Position numbers and translations under genes: made by a program | The notes under the pieces: model-generated | Database searches by the model: none | What the model saw: the letters and a program-made list of their open reading frames with translations, nothing else | What the model was told of the DNA's origin: nothing | Source of the DNA: Methylobacillus gramineus | GTDB taxonomy: Bacteria > Pseudomonadota > Gammaproteobacteria > Burkholderiales > Methylophilaceae | DNA length: 64,000 bases | Reading direction: 5' to 3' | NCBI RefSeq assembly: GCF_020532675.1 | Contig: NZ_JAJAVE010000002.1 | Coordinates: 168,639 to 232,638, forward strand | Shown: piece after piece, positions 34,796 to 43,375 of the stretch | How the letters are laid out: each line of letters opens with the position of its first letter | How positions within the stretch are numbered: position 1 is the stretch's first letter

Positions 34796-35959
34796 ATGGA
34801 CATCACTTCATTACCTGTACCAGAACAGGATGCTTTGGCCCACAGCCAAGAACTCTCAGAATATATTCGTCACCAAATCCATGCGGCAGGGGGCTGGCTG
34901 GATTTTGCCAGTTACATGAATCTTGTGCTCTACAGCCCAGGGCTGGGGTACTACAGTGGCGGCGCAAAGAAATTCGGGGCTGCAGGCGACTTTGTCACCG
35001 CGCCCGAGATTTCGCCCTTGTTTGCCCAGACTCTGGCGCAACAAGTCATACAGATACTGAAGGAGACCGAGGGCGCTATATTGGAACTGGGGGCAGGAAG
35101 TGGTCGGCTGGCCGCTGCGCTATTGCAGGAGCTAGCTGATGCAAAGACACTGCCTGCGCAGTATTTGATACTGGAAGTCAGTGCCCATTTGCGCGAAGTC
35201 CAGAAGCAGTACCTCGGCATGGTATTGCCCAAAGCTATCTTTCAATGTGTGCAATGGCTGGATGCCTTGCCCGAACATTTCACAGGCGTAGTGCTGGGGA
35301 ATGAGGTGCTGGATGCCTTGCCTGTCAATCTTGTACAGCATATGGACGGAGAGCTGCAGGAGCTGGGCGTGGCGGCAAGTGCCGAGCATGGATTGCACTT
35401 TGCATCCCACCCTCTTGTGGCAGGCAGGGTGCGTGACCTTGTGGAGAGCTTGGCCTTGCCAGAAGGCTATCAAACCGAGGTTTGTCCTGCGGCGACCGCC
35501 TTGATTGGCAGTCTTTCCCTGATGTTACAGCGCGGGGTCCTGTTGTTTATTGATTATGGGTTCTCGCGGGCCGAGTATTATCATCCGCAGCGCAACCAGG
35601 GTACTTTGATGTGCCATTATCGGCATTACGCACATCAGGATCCCTTTCTTTATCCCGGGCTGCAGGATGTGACAGCCCATGTTGATTTTACCCTGATTGC
35701 AGAAGCTGCCATTGCCAATGGCCTGAAGCTCCATGGCTATTGCGGACAGGCCCAGTTCCTCATCAATTGCGGGATCACGCAGATACTGATGCGGGTATCA
35801 CCAGAGGATGTGGTGCGCTATGTACCGCTGGCAGGTCAGGCGCAAAAACTAATGTCTCCCGCGGAAATGGGTGAGTTGTTCAAGGTGATTGCCTTGGGTA
35901 AGGGCATGGGCGGCAGTTTATTGGGATTTACCCAGGGCAATCGGGCACATACCTTATGA
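34796..35959 (+). CDS. SAM-dependent methyltransferase of the MidA/NDUFAF7 (DUF185) family
   Basis: A 387-residue protein related to the mitochondrial complex I assembly factor NDUFAF7, an arginine methyltransferase. The start ATG is at 34796. Residues about 35-60 show DFASYMNLVLYSPGLGYYSGG, and the SAM-binding motif ILELGAGSGRLAAALL is near 98. The typical NEVLDALPV lies near 170 and LLFIDYGFSRAEYYHPQRNQGTLMCHYRHYAHQDPF near 245-280. In bacteria the target protein is not established; a link to NADH dehydrogenase assembly is suggested by homology only. Confidence 0.9.
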   Translation: MDITSLPVPEQDALAHSQELSEYIRHQIHAAGGWLDFASYMNLVLYSPGLGYYSGGAKKFGAAGDFVTAPEISPLFAQTLAQQVIQILKETEGAILELGAGSGRLAAALLQELADAKTLPAQYLILEVSAHLREVQKQYLGMVLPKAIFQCVQWLDALPEHFTGVVLGNEVLDALPVNLVQHMDGELQELGVAASAEHGLHFASHPLVAGRVRDLVESLALPEGYQTEVCPAATALIGSLSLMLQRGVLLFIDYGFSRAEYYHPQRNQGTLMCHYRHYAHQDPFLYPGLQDVTAHVDFTLIAEAAIANGLKLHGYCGQAQFLINCGITQILMRVSPEDVVRYVPLAGQAQKLMSPAEMGELFKVIALGKGMGGSLLGFTQGNRAHTL

Positions 35960-36006
35960 AATTTGCCGGATGGCATAGTCTATAATCCCGTTTTTCGAGT
36001 GATTGA

Positions 36007-36729
36007 ATGCAAAGTATGAATGAACAGCGTGTGCGAAACGAGGGTGATAAAGAAGAGCTGGCAAAGCGGCCAATCAGGAGCTATGTCCTCAGACAGGGCC
36101 GCTTGACCGATGGTCAGCAGCGCGCACTTGAAACCCTCAAGCCGGTCTTCGGGATTGAGTATAGGCCTGAATTGCTTGATATCAATGCGGCTTTTGCTCG
36201 TGTCGATAGCCTGAAAATTCTTGAAATTGGCTTTGGTATGGGAGAAAGCACGGCACAGATTGCCCAAGGTCAGCCAGAGCGTGATTTTATTGGGGTGGAA
36301 GTGCATACCCCGGGCGTGGGGAGTTTACTGAAACAGATAGGGGAGTTGGATCTCAAGAATCTACGCATTATTCAACATGATGCGGTCGAAGTGCTCAACC
36401 ACATGATTGCAGATGCTAGCCTGGATGGCGTGCATATTTTCTTTCCCGACCCTTGGCACAAGAAGCGCCACCACAAGCGTCGCCTGATTCAAGCTGGTTT
36501 CATCAAGCTATTGTGCAGCAAGTTGAAAGCGGGCGCTTACATTCATGTGGCCACGGACTGGCAGGAGTATGCCGAATGGGTACTGGAGATATTGCAAAAT
36601 GAACCCTTGCTGGAAAATACAGCAAAGGATTATGCCCCTAAACCTGATTATCGTCCGCTGACCAAGTTTGAAAATCGGGGCATCAAGCTAGGCCACGGTG
36701 TCTGGGATCTCCTCTTCAGGCGCAAATAG
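36007..36729 (+). CDS. trmB: tRNA (guanine-N7)-methyltransferase TrmB
   Basis: TrmB adds the 7-methyl group to G46 in the variable loop of tRNAs. The 240-residue product holds [19 protein letters not shown] at the N-terminus, the SAM motif [15 protein letters not shown] near 75, and [20 protein letters not shown] near 148, the active-site Asp of the family. The ending [11 protein letters not shown]...HGVWDLLF is typical. Its last 42 bases overlap the 3' end of the oppositely oriented engB. An alternative start three codons on (MNEQ) is possible. Confidence 0.95.
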   Translation: MQSMNEQRVRNEGDKEELAKRPIRSYVLRQGRLTDGQQRALETLKPVFGIEYRPELLDINAAFARVDSLKILEIGFGMGESTAQIAQGQPERDFIGVEVHTPGVGSLLKQIGELDLKNLRIIQHDAVEVLNHMIADASLDGVHIFFPDPWHKKRHHKRRLIQAGFIKLLCSKLKAGAYIHVATDWQEYAEWVLEILQNEPLLENTAKDYAPKPDYRPLTKFENRGIKLGHGVWDLLFRRK

Positions 36730-37311
36730 CCATTGACCAATCACGCCTTCCGCTTCCTCCACGCCCTGCTTCTTCAGGCTGGAGAATAGCTGGATGGTGC
36801 AGTTGCCCCAGTTCTCATTGAGTTCTTTTCTGACGGTTTGTAGTGTCTGGTTGGCTGCCTGACGGGAAAGCTTGTCTGATTTTGTCAGTAATACGTGGAT
36901 AGGCCTGCCGCTTGGGCCGAACCAGTCCAGCATTTGCCGGTCCAGAGGTGTCAGTGGATGGCGGCAATCCATTACTAACACTAAACCTGTAATGGTGGAA
37001 CGATGACTCAGGTAGTTAGCCAAGGTCATTTGCCAATGCTTGCGCATGGCTTCAGGGACTTTTGCATAGCCATAGCCTGGAAGATCGACCAGGAAGCGGT
37101 CGTTGCCCAGGCTGAAGAAGTTGATCAGTTGTGTGCGGCCAGGTTGCTTACTCACATAGGCGAGCCGATTATGGTTTGCCAATGTGTTCAGTGCGCTGGA
37201 TTTTCCGGCATTGGAACGCCCTGCGAATGCTACTTCAACCCCCGCTGGTGGGGGCAGGTCGCTGAGGTTGTGCGCCGAAATATAAAAAGTGGCATTTTGA
37301 AACAAGGGCAT
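36688..37311 (-). CDS. engB: Ribosome-biogenesis GTPase EngB/YihA
   Basis: An essential GTPase in many bacteria, associated with 50S subunit assembly. The 207-residue product has the P-loop [14 protein letters not shown] near 31-38, the switch II DLPGYG near 76-81, and the guanine-specificity motif LLTKSDKLS near 137. The final residues ([15 protein letters not shown]) are acidic. Its 3' end overlaps trmB tail-to-tail by 42 bp. The gene starts 110 bp from the divergent cytochrome c4 start, across a leader with two inverted repeats. Confidence 0.94.
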   Translation of the reverse strand: MPLFQNATFYISAHNLSDLPPPAGVEVAFAGRSNAGKSSALNTLANHNRLAYVSKQPGRTQLINFFSLGNDRFLVDLPGYGYAKVPEAMRKHWQMTLANYLSHRSTITGLVLVMDCRHPLTPLDRQMLDWFGPSGRPIHVLLTKSDKLSRQAANQTLQTVRKELNENWGNCTIQLFSSLKKQGVEEAEGVIGQWLFAPEEEIPDTVA

Positions 37312-37357
37312 GGAGTTATACGACCATAATTGGAAAAGGGAAAAATACTACCACGAA

Positions 37358-37399
37358 GTAGGGTTTTTATATAAAATGCGACCCTACGTTTTGACGTAG
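37358..37399 (+). promoter_or_regulatory. Two overlapping inverted repeats before cytochrome c4
   Basis: GTAGGGT (37358-37364) pairs with ACCCTAC (37381-37387), and CTACGT (37384-37389) pairs with ACGTAG (37394-37399); they share CTAC, so the two hairpins exclude each other. The 16-base loop of the first contains a possible -10, TATAAA (37370-37375). It could be an operator around a promoter or an alternative-pairing leader. Confidence 0.4.
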
Positions 37400-37421
37400 T
37401 ATGCATGAACTAGGAGTCTTT

Positions 37422-38054
37422 ATGGGTTTGCGTAAATTTGCGGTGCTGGTAGTTGGCGCTATGGTAATGGTAATGGGTGCAACTTCCTATGCGGAAGATG
37501 AGGCTGATGCCGCAGAAGCGGTCAATAAAGCACCAGCTTCAGCGCAGATCTGTGGCAGTTGTCACGGTGCAGATGGCAACAGTATGGTGCCCATGTTCCC
37601 CAAGATTGCCGGACAACACCCTGAATATCTGGAAAAACAACTGAAGAACATCAAGTCTAATGTACGCATCAGCCCTGTGATGATGGGGATTGTAGCGACA
37701 TTGGCCGATGAAGATGTCACCATTCTTTCCAAGTATTTCTCACAACAGACGCCCAAGCCAGGAAATTCGGCGAGCAACGGGGCAGGATCAGTTGGTGAGA
37801 AGATTTATCTGGGTGGCATTCCTGGTGCTGGTGTGCCTGCCTGTGCGTCATGCCATGGGATCAATGGCAATGGCCTGGCTGCAGGGTTTCCGCGCCTGGC
37901 TGGTCAGCATGCGGCCTATACCGTGACACAGGTGAAAGCCTTCCGCGATGGTCAGCGCAAGAATGATGCTGCAAAAATGATGCGTATGGTCTCCGCCAAG
38001 ATGACGGATGATGATATTGCTGCAGTTGCCGATTATATTCAGGGCTTGAAGTAG
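37422..38054 (+). CDS. Diheme cytochrome c4
   Basis: Cytochrome c4 is a periplasmic two-heme electron carrier, usually feeding a terminal oxidase. The start is MGLRKFA at 37422 with TAGGAGTC before it; a signal peptide ends near TSYA-ED. The 210-residue product is two homologous class I domains with heme sites CGSCHG (near 46) and CASCHG (near 137). Axial Met are expected from PMFPKIAGQ and the SPVMMG/RMVSAKM segments. It is directly upstream of ccsB and ccsA, a typical grouping in Betaproteobacteria. Confidence 0.94.
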   Translation: MGLRKFAVLVVGAMVMVMGATSYAEDEADAAEAVNKAPASAQICGSCHGADGNSMVPMFPKIAGQHPEYLEKQLKNIKSNVRISPVMMGIVATLADEDVTILSKYFSQQTPKPGNSASNGAGSVGEKIYLGGIPGAGVPACASCHGINGNGLAAGFPRLAGQHAAYTVTQVKAFRDGQRKNDAAKMMRMVSAKMTDDDIAAVADYIQGLK

Positions 38055-38093
38055 AAATTAGTCGGGCCTGACAACCAAACTCAGACATGAAGC

Positions 38094-38128
38094 GTTAAGG
38101 GTGGCACTGATGCCGCCCTTAACTTTTT
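38094..38128 (+). terminator. Terminator after cytochrome c4
   Basis: GTTAAGGGTGGCA (38094-38106) pairs with TGCCGCCCTTAAC (38111-38123), 13 bp with one wobble, loop CTGA, followed by five T. Transcription of ccsB must therefore depend on read-through or on a promoter in the 70 bp that follow. Confidence 0.93.
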
Positions 38129-38198
38129 GTATTGCAGGGTGGTGTGCAACCAACTTCAGGTGACATTGTCCTATCACAAATTTTCGAATGGCCTCGTT

Positions 38199-40181
38199 TT
38201 GAAACCCGTCCAGTCCAGCAGTCAAAGGCTTTATGAGCTGTTAAGCTCCATGCGCTTCGCGGTAAGTGTGCTTGTCGTATTGGGTATTGCGTCCATCATT
38301 GGCACCGTTCTCAAGCAGAATGAGCCTTATACCAACTACATTGTGCAATTTGGCCAGTTCTGGTTCGAGTTTTTTGAGTTTATCGGCCTGTACGATGTGT
38401 ATCACAGTGCCTGGTTCCTGGTGATCCTGATCTTCCTGGTGCTGTCTACTTCACTCTGTATCTATCGTAACTCGCCTATCATGCTGCGTGAGCTTCGTGC
38501 CTTCCGTGAGAATGTCAAAGAAGCCTCATTGCGCAGTTTCAGCCATCAACATGAGTATCATGCGCCTTACTCCACTGAGGAAACCCAGTCCCGCCTGGCA
38601 CAGTTCCTGACTGTGCACAGTTTTCGTTTCAGGACGGTGGAGCAGGAGGATGGCAGCCGCTTGTTTGCTGCCAAGGCCGGTAGCTATCAACGCCTAGGCT
38701 ATATCTTGACCCATGCTGCGATTGTCATGATCTGTATCGGCGGTCTGATTGATGGCAATGTGCCGTTGAAGCTGCAGGAGTTGCTGGGCTATACCAAAAT
38801 CGAGACACGGGATATTGCCGAGAAAGCAGTGCCGCCGGAAAGCCGCTTATCCCCCTCCAATCTCTCATTCCGTGCCAATATGACCTTGCCGGAAGGTGCG
38901 GGTGCCAATGCCGCTTTTATGCGGGTCAGGGATGGGTATCTGGTGCAGGAGTTGCCATTCAGTATTGCGCTGAAAACTTTCCGTATCCAGCATTATGATA
39001 CCGGGCAGCCGAAATCATTCGAAAGCGACATCATGATTATCGATCCTGAAGTCAAGGATCCGATCACGGCGACGATCAAGGTCAATCACCCGCTGATCTA
39101 TAAAGGCATTGCGATTTATCAGTCAGACTTTGGCGATGGTGGTTCCCGGCTTGATTTTAAGGTGTGGAATATCTTTGGCAGCCATGCCGATGCCATTCCT
39201 TTCGATGGCAATATTTTCAACAAATATACCGTTAGCGGTGGCGATAGCCCGTTAAGTGTAGAGCTGATGGATTTCAGGTTGTTTAATATCCTGAATCTGT
39301 CGGTCGATGGCAAGGGTAAGCCGCGCAACGTTGGCCCCAATGTGACATTCAAGGTGCGGGATGCGCAAGGGCAGGCGCATGAGTATGTGAACTACCTCAA
39401 TCCCCTGTTGCTGGATGGCCGCCGTTACTTTATGTCGGGTGTGCGTGCCATGCAGCAGGATACGTACCGATATCTCCGTATTCCGGCGGATGAGGATGAC
39501 AACATAGAGGGTTACATGAACTTCCGTGCCGCGATGTTTGACCAATCGTTGTATCCGGAAATTGTGCGCAGGGTTTCCAAAGTTGCCCTGTCTGGTCATG
39601 GCGATGTAGATGCGGATATGCGTAGTAAGTTTGAAGCCAGTCTCATGCAGTTGTTGCAGGCATTTAGCCAGGGTGGGTTCGGCAAGGTGGCCGAGATGAT
39701 TGATGCTGCCGTGCCTGAAGCTCAGAGGGCGGGCGCTGCACAGGCTTATCTCAAAGTAGTCACTTCTGCGGCTTTTGAGGCTTATGCCATCAGTCGCGAG
39801 CGTGCGGGATTGCCGCCAGCGACCATGAACGAGGCTTTGCAGCCTTTTGTTGAAGATAGCCTGCATGCCATGAGCGATACTTTTCATTATGGCGCGCCGC
39901 TTTACCTGCAGCCGGTTGGGTTTGACCACAGGCAATCCAGCGGCCTGCAACTGACACGCTCACCTGGCAAGACGCTGGTTTACTCAGGCTCGGTGCTATT
40001 GGTGCTGGGTATCTTCTCCATGCTTTATATTCGTGAACGTCGTATCTGGTTGCTGGTCAAGCCTGATACCCATCGTGTTTTATTTGCCATGACGGCTAAT
40101 CGCAAGAATCGGGATTTTGACATCGAATTCTCGACCTATCGTGAGAAGCTGGCGCGGTTGCTGGAAAATCAGCATCTTTAA
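38199..40181 (+). CDS. ccsB: Cytochrome c biogenesis protein CcsB/ResB
   Basis: With CcsA it forms the system II machinery that exports heme and attaches it to apocytochromes c. The start is uncertain: TTG at 38199 gives MKPVQSSSQRLYELLSSMRF, which fits relatives where about 16-22 residues precede SSMRF. An in-frame GTG at 38160 is possible, but codons further upstream run into the terminator. The protein (about 660 residues) has four membrane helices, a big periplasmic domain, and the C-terminal SSGLQLTRSPGKTLVYSGSVLLVLGIFSMLYIRERR. A His essential for heme relay is probably in VNHPLIYKGIAIYQSDF near residue 310. Confidence 0.9.
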   Translation: MKPVQSSSQRLYELLSSMRFAVSVLVVLGIASIIGTVLKQNEPYTNYIVQFGQFWFEFFEFIGLYDVYHSAWFLVILIFLVLSTSLCIYRNSPIMLRELRAFRENVKEASLRSFSHQHEYHAPYSTEETQSRLAQFLTVHSFRFRTVEQEDGSRLFAAKAGSYQRLGYILTHAAIVMICIGGLIDGNVPLKLQELLGYTKIETRDIAEKAVPPESRLSPSNLSFRANMTLPEGAGANAAFMRVRDGYLVQELPFSIALKTFRIQHYDTGQPKSFESDIMIIDPEVKDPITATIKVNHPLIYKGIAIYQSDFGDGGSRLDFKVWNIFGSHADAIPFDGNIFNKYTVSGGDSPLSVELMDFRLFNILNLSVDGKGKPRNVGPNVTFKVRDAQGQAHEYVNYLNPLLLDGRRYFMSGVRAMQQDTYRYLRIPADEDDNIEGYMNFRAAMFDQSLYPEIVRRVSKVALSGHGDVDADMRSKFEASLMQLLQAFSQGGFGKVAEMIDAAVPEAQRAGAAQAYLKVVTSAAFEAYAISRERAGLPPATMNEALQPFVEDSLHAMSDTFHYGAPLYLQPVGFDHRQSSGLQLTRSPGKTLVYSGSVLLVLGIFSMLYIRERRIWLLVKPDTHRVLFAMTANRKNRDFDIEFSTYREKLARLLENQHL

Positions 40182-40216
40182 GACGTACTGTAATTAACCA
40201 AAAGTAATCGAGGTCA

Positions 40217-41365
40217 ATGATGAAGATTGCCTATATGGATGATATCCCGGCGCCATTATTAAAGCGCTTGAGCCTGCAAGACTGGCTGTATGCCTTGCTA
40301 TTGCTGGTGGGGGCTGTATTTGCATTTCAGCAATACGGTAGCTTTATGGACGGCTATGAAGTGGGGTTCCTGTTTGGTGCCGTTGCACTGTTCAGCTGGC
40401 TGGGCTGGCAATGGAAGCCTATGCGTCCCTTGTTGTTGGCTATCACGCTGATCAGTCTATTTTCCATTTATCTGTATAACGGCGAACAAGCCAGTGTGAA
40501 TCAGGTGTTTCTGCTTAAATACCTGATTTCCAGTCAGTCTGCCGTGATGTGGATGAATGTGCTGTTCGTACTGGCGATGCTGACGTATTGGCTGGCCTTG
40601 TTTTCGCGCTCGATCTTTGCCGGCAAAGTGGCATCCAGCCTTGTCTGGTCTGCAGTGGTCATGGGCTTTGTCGGCCTCATGGTACGCTGGTATGAGTCCT
40701 ATCTGATTGCGCCGGATGTGGGACATATCCCAATCAGCAACCTCTATGAAGTGTTTATTCTGTTCTGCCTGATTACTGCGCTGGCGTATCTATACTATGA
40801 AGGCCGCTATGCAACCAAGCAGCTGGGCGGGTTTGTGCTGTTGGTGATCAATGCGGCAGTGGGTTTTATCCTCTGGTATACCTTTGATCGTCAGGCCTAT
40901 GAAATCCAGCCCCTGGTGCCTGCACTACAGTCTTACTGGATGAAGATCCATGTACCGGCGAATTTTATTGGGTATGGCACATTTTCGCTGGCGGCCATGG
41001 TAGGGGCGGCTTACCTGCTGGCAGATCGTGGCATCCTGGCTTCCCGCCTGCCCAGTCTTGAGATCCTGGATGATCTGATGTACAAGGCCATTTCTGTCGG
41101 ATTTGCCTTTTTTACCATTGCCACCATCCTGGGTGCCATGTGGGCCGCTGAAGCCTGGGGTGGCTACTGGTCTTGGGACCCCAAAGAAACCTGGGCGCTG
41201 ATAGTCTGGCTTAATTATGCGGCATGGCTGCATCTGCGATTGGTCAAAGGATTGCGCGGCCCAATTCTGGCCTGGTGGGCACTAGTGGGACTGATCGTGA
41301 CGACATTTGCTTTCCTTGGCGTCAACATGTTCCTGTCAGGACTGCACTCTTACGGCGAGCTGTAA
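40217..41365 (+). CDS. ccsA: Cytochrome c biogenesis protein CcsA (heme-handling WWD protein)
   Basis: The heme-channel partner of CcsB in system II. The 382-residue product has about eight membrane helices and the signature WWD segment AWGGYWSWDPKETWALIVWL near 317-336, with the conserved His in IHVPANFIGYGTF (near 248) and HLRL near 345. It starts 36 bp after ccsB and is followed by a strong terminator, so ccsBA form one unit. System II here, rather than system I (CcmA-H), is consistent with Betaproteobacteria. Confidence 0.94.
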   Translation: MMKIAYMDDIPAPLLKRLSLQDWLYALLLLVGAVFAFQQYGSFMDGYEVGFLFGAVALFSWLGWQWKPMRPLLLAITLISLFSIYLYNGEQASVNQVFLLKYLISSQSAVMWMNVLFVLAMLTYWLALFSRSIFAGKVASSLVWSAVVMGFVGLMVRWYESYLIAPDVGHIPISNLYEVFILFCLITALAYLYYEGRYATKQLGGFVLLVINAAVGFILWYTFDRQAYEIQPLVPALQSYWMKIHVPANFIGYGTFSLAAMVGAAYLLADRGILASRLPSLEILDDLMYKAISVGFAFFTIATILGAMWAAEAWGGYWSWDPKETWALIVWLNYAAWLHLRLVKGLRGPILAWWALVGLIVTTFAFLGVNMFLSGLHSYGEL

Positions 41366-41398
41366 GCGGGCGCAATGGGGCTGTGAGGGTGTAAAAGA

Positions 41399-41420
41399 GG
41401 GCGGTGAAAACCGCCCTTTT
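41399..41420. terminator. Terminator after ccsA
   Basis: GGGCGGT (41399-41405) pairs with ACCGCCC (41410-41416) around GAAA, followed by TTTT. It lies 14 bp from the 3' end of the oppositely oriented kinase gene and could serve both, though the A-run on the other side is short. Confidence 0.9.
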
Positions 41421-41433
41421 GCTTGTGGTGCCC

Positions 41434-43140
41434 CTACTCTTTACGTGCCAGCCGGAAGCGGACATTGCCGTGGCTGTTATGCGTGAGCGCTAGTTGATAA
41501 CCGGCTTGCTGTGCCTGGCGTCCCGCTTGGTAAAGACCGATGCCCAATCCGCCTTCTGAGCGGATGCGTTTGCGGAACAGGCTATCTGCAATGGCTTGTG
41601 GCATAGGGGTGCCGCTGTCGTAAATCTCTACGTATGCCAATGGCGTACCTGCCAGCTGGGCATGAATGCTGATCTCTGGCTCATGCTGCGCCTTGGCAAT
41701 GGCATTCTGTAACAGATTATCGACCACGCTGTCCCAGACTTCGCTATCAATTTCCACCTCTTCGATATCCTGATCCGCATAAAACGACACGCGGGTTTCC
41801 GCATAGCGTTGCTGCATGTTCTCCCACCATGCACTTAGTGGCAGCATGCGGGTTTTTTCATTGCGCGGTGCGCCTAGTTTGTCTAGGGTGAGTGCCAGGC
41901 GTTGATTGAGTAAGGGGAGCTGGCGGCGGATAAGGGCGACCAGTCGCTCGTTGTCTTCGTCGCTGGTTTGTTCTGCGGCACTGCAGAGGGCACTCATGGA
42001 CTGCACAATATTCTTCATGTCATGTGTCAGGCGTGCGCCAGTTTCATAAATCGCTTGCATATAGGTGTTTTGCAACAGGGCTTCTTCGCGGCGTTTGGCT
42101 TCGTGGAATTCACCCAGAATCTGGGTTAGCAGCTTGATGTGCATGGTCAGTGCCGGAGTGAGCGGCCAGCGGCTATAGAGCGTGAGGTGGAAGTCATGAA
42201 AATCCAGGTCGGCTTTATAGGCTGCTGCGATGCCAAACTCGCCCTGGTCTTCTGCTGTTTCCCATTTGCCCCCGGCTACCCAGGGCAAGGTCTCCACCTC
42301 GGTCATGGCGGCCTGCATGAATTCCTTGGGGCTGGTTTCCCGTTCTGCGAGCTCGGCAATGTTTTTGATCCAGCGCTCAAATGGCAGTCCAACACTCAGT
42401 AGATACCTGGATAGCAGCTGGCCGATACCGCTGAAGCCTGCACGCGGATTCCATAACCAGCTTGCAATTAGCAATGTGGCCGCCAGGCCAAAGACGACCT
42501 GCAGGACTACATTGGCGTAATCTACTTCGCTGGATCGTTCAATCGTGAAGATGCTCAGAATCAAGGTGACCGAGAGCAGGAACAGCAGCAGGGTGTAGAA
42601 GAAATCCAGGATAGGCGCATGCTGGTGGGTTTCTTGTTTGACTCGCAGAAAAAGAATGGCTAAAGGCAATATGGGTAACAGGTACTGCATGAGGAACTCG
42701 GCCACCACAAGGTCGGCAGAGGCATCGAGCAAGCGGGGAATCACCCAGAGCAATAACACGGAAAGCAGATAGGTGGCCGCAAGCAGGTAGCTCATGCGCG
42801 ATGCACGGGCGGTGGTGGAGAAAATGCGGCCACCGAGCAAGCCGAACATGGCAGACAGCCAGAATGCAATCAGCCACCAATTGATGAACAGCGTCAGTAA
42901 AAGCCCGCCTGCAACAAACAGGATGATGGCCTGGGGGGAGAGTTTTTCCTTGGTCTGCCAGATAGGCTGCCAGATCAGAAACAAGCCGTAATGGCTGAGT
43001 AACAAGGCCTGTTGCAACGGGTCGTCAAACCCCCAGAGCAATACCCCGTGAAATGACAGCAACATGAGCCCCAACATCCATTGTTGCAGGGTGGATTGGC
43101 TGGGGCGGTAATGGGAAAGTTGACTGCTGAGGCTGGCCAT
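41434..43140 (-). CDS. Orphan multi-helix membrane histidine kinase
   Basis: A 568-residue sensor kinase whose ligand is unknown. About ten hydrophobic helices fill residues 20-240, followed by a GAF-like region (about 265-350), the phospho-acceptor helix YETGARLTHDMKNIVQSMSA near 372-391, the N box DNLLQNAIAKA and the G2 box GGLGIGLYQAGRQAQQ. HDMKN replaces the common HExxN, as in the PrsK-like kinases of exosortase systems. No response regulator is adjacent; it is divergent from the pilin-like gene and its sigma-54 promoter, so they may be functionally linked. Confidence 0.85.
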   Translation of the reverse strand: MASLSSQLSHYRPSQSTLQQWMLGLMLLSFHGVLLWGFDDPLQQALLLSHYGLFLIWQPIWQTKEKLSPQAIILFVAGGLLLTLFINWWLIAFWLSAMFGLLGGRIFSTTARASRMSYLLAATYLLSVLLLWVIPRLLDASADLVVAEFLMQYLLPILPLAILFLRVKQETHQHAPILDFFYTLLLFLLSVTLILSIFTIERSSEVDYANVVLQVVFGLAATLLIASWLWNPRAGFSGIGQLLSRYLLSVGLPFERWIKNIAELAERETSPKEFMQAAMTEVETLPWVAGGKWETAEDQGEFGIAAAYKADLDFHDFHLTLYSRWPLTPALTMHIKLLTQILGEFHEAKRREEALLQNTYMQAIYETGARLTHDMKNIVQSMSALCSAAEQTSDEDNERLVALIRRQLPLLNQRLALTLDKLGAPRNEKTRMLPLSAWWENMQQRYAETRVSFYADQDIEEVEIDSEVWDSVVDNLLQNAIAKAQHEPEISIHAQLAGTPLAYVEIYDSGTPMPQAIADSLFRKRIRSEGGLGIGLYQAGRQAQQAGYQLALTHNSHGNVRFRLARKE

Positions 43141-43165
43141 GTAAGCTCAAAAATCCAATAAGATA

Positions 43166-43180
43166 TGTCGTAATCTTGTC
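43166..43180 (+). promoter_or_regulatory. Pair of TGTC sites one helical turn apart (possible PilR sites)
   Basis: TGTC occurs at 43166-43169 and 43177-43180, 11 bp apart, about 130 bp upstream of the sigma-54 promoter of the pilin-like gene. Pseudomonas PilR binds tandem (C/G)TGTC elements at such distances. A short motif like this can occur by chance, so this is a suggestion. Confidence 0.35.
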
Positions 43181-43296
43181 ATTTTAGATGAAATCTCAAC
43201 ATCAGCCGGAATATTGGATGTGGGGTGAGATTGCTGAAAATCTGCTACAAAGCCCCGCTGTTGCTGGTTTTGCTCACAATTCCTTGCTCAGGTGAC

Positions 43297-43314
43297 TTGG
43301 CATGAGAGTTGCAT
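43297..43314 (+). promoter_or_regulatory. Sigma-54 (-24/-12) promoter of the pilin-like gene
   Basis: TTGGCATGAGAGTTGCAT matches the sigma-54 consensus TTGGCACGRNNNTTGCW at every defined base except C to T at one position. The invariant GG (43299-43300) and GC (43311-43312) are separated by exactly 10 bp. Transcription would start near 43324, giving a leader of about 50 bases before ATG at 43376. PilR, the matching activator type, is encoded at 19068-20429. Confidence 0.8.
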
Positions 43315-43375
43315 ATCTTGTACCAACCTATTATGTGAAGGCGCGTTTCAGCGTCTTCCGCGCAAGGATAACATA

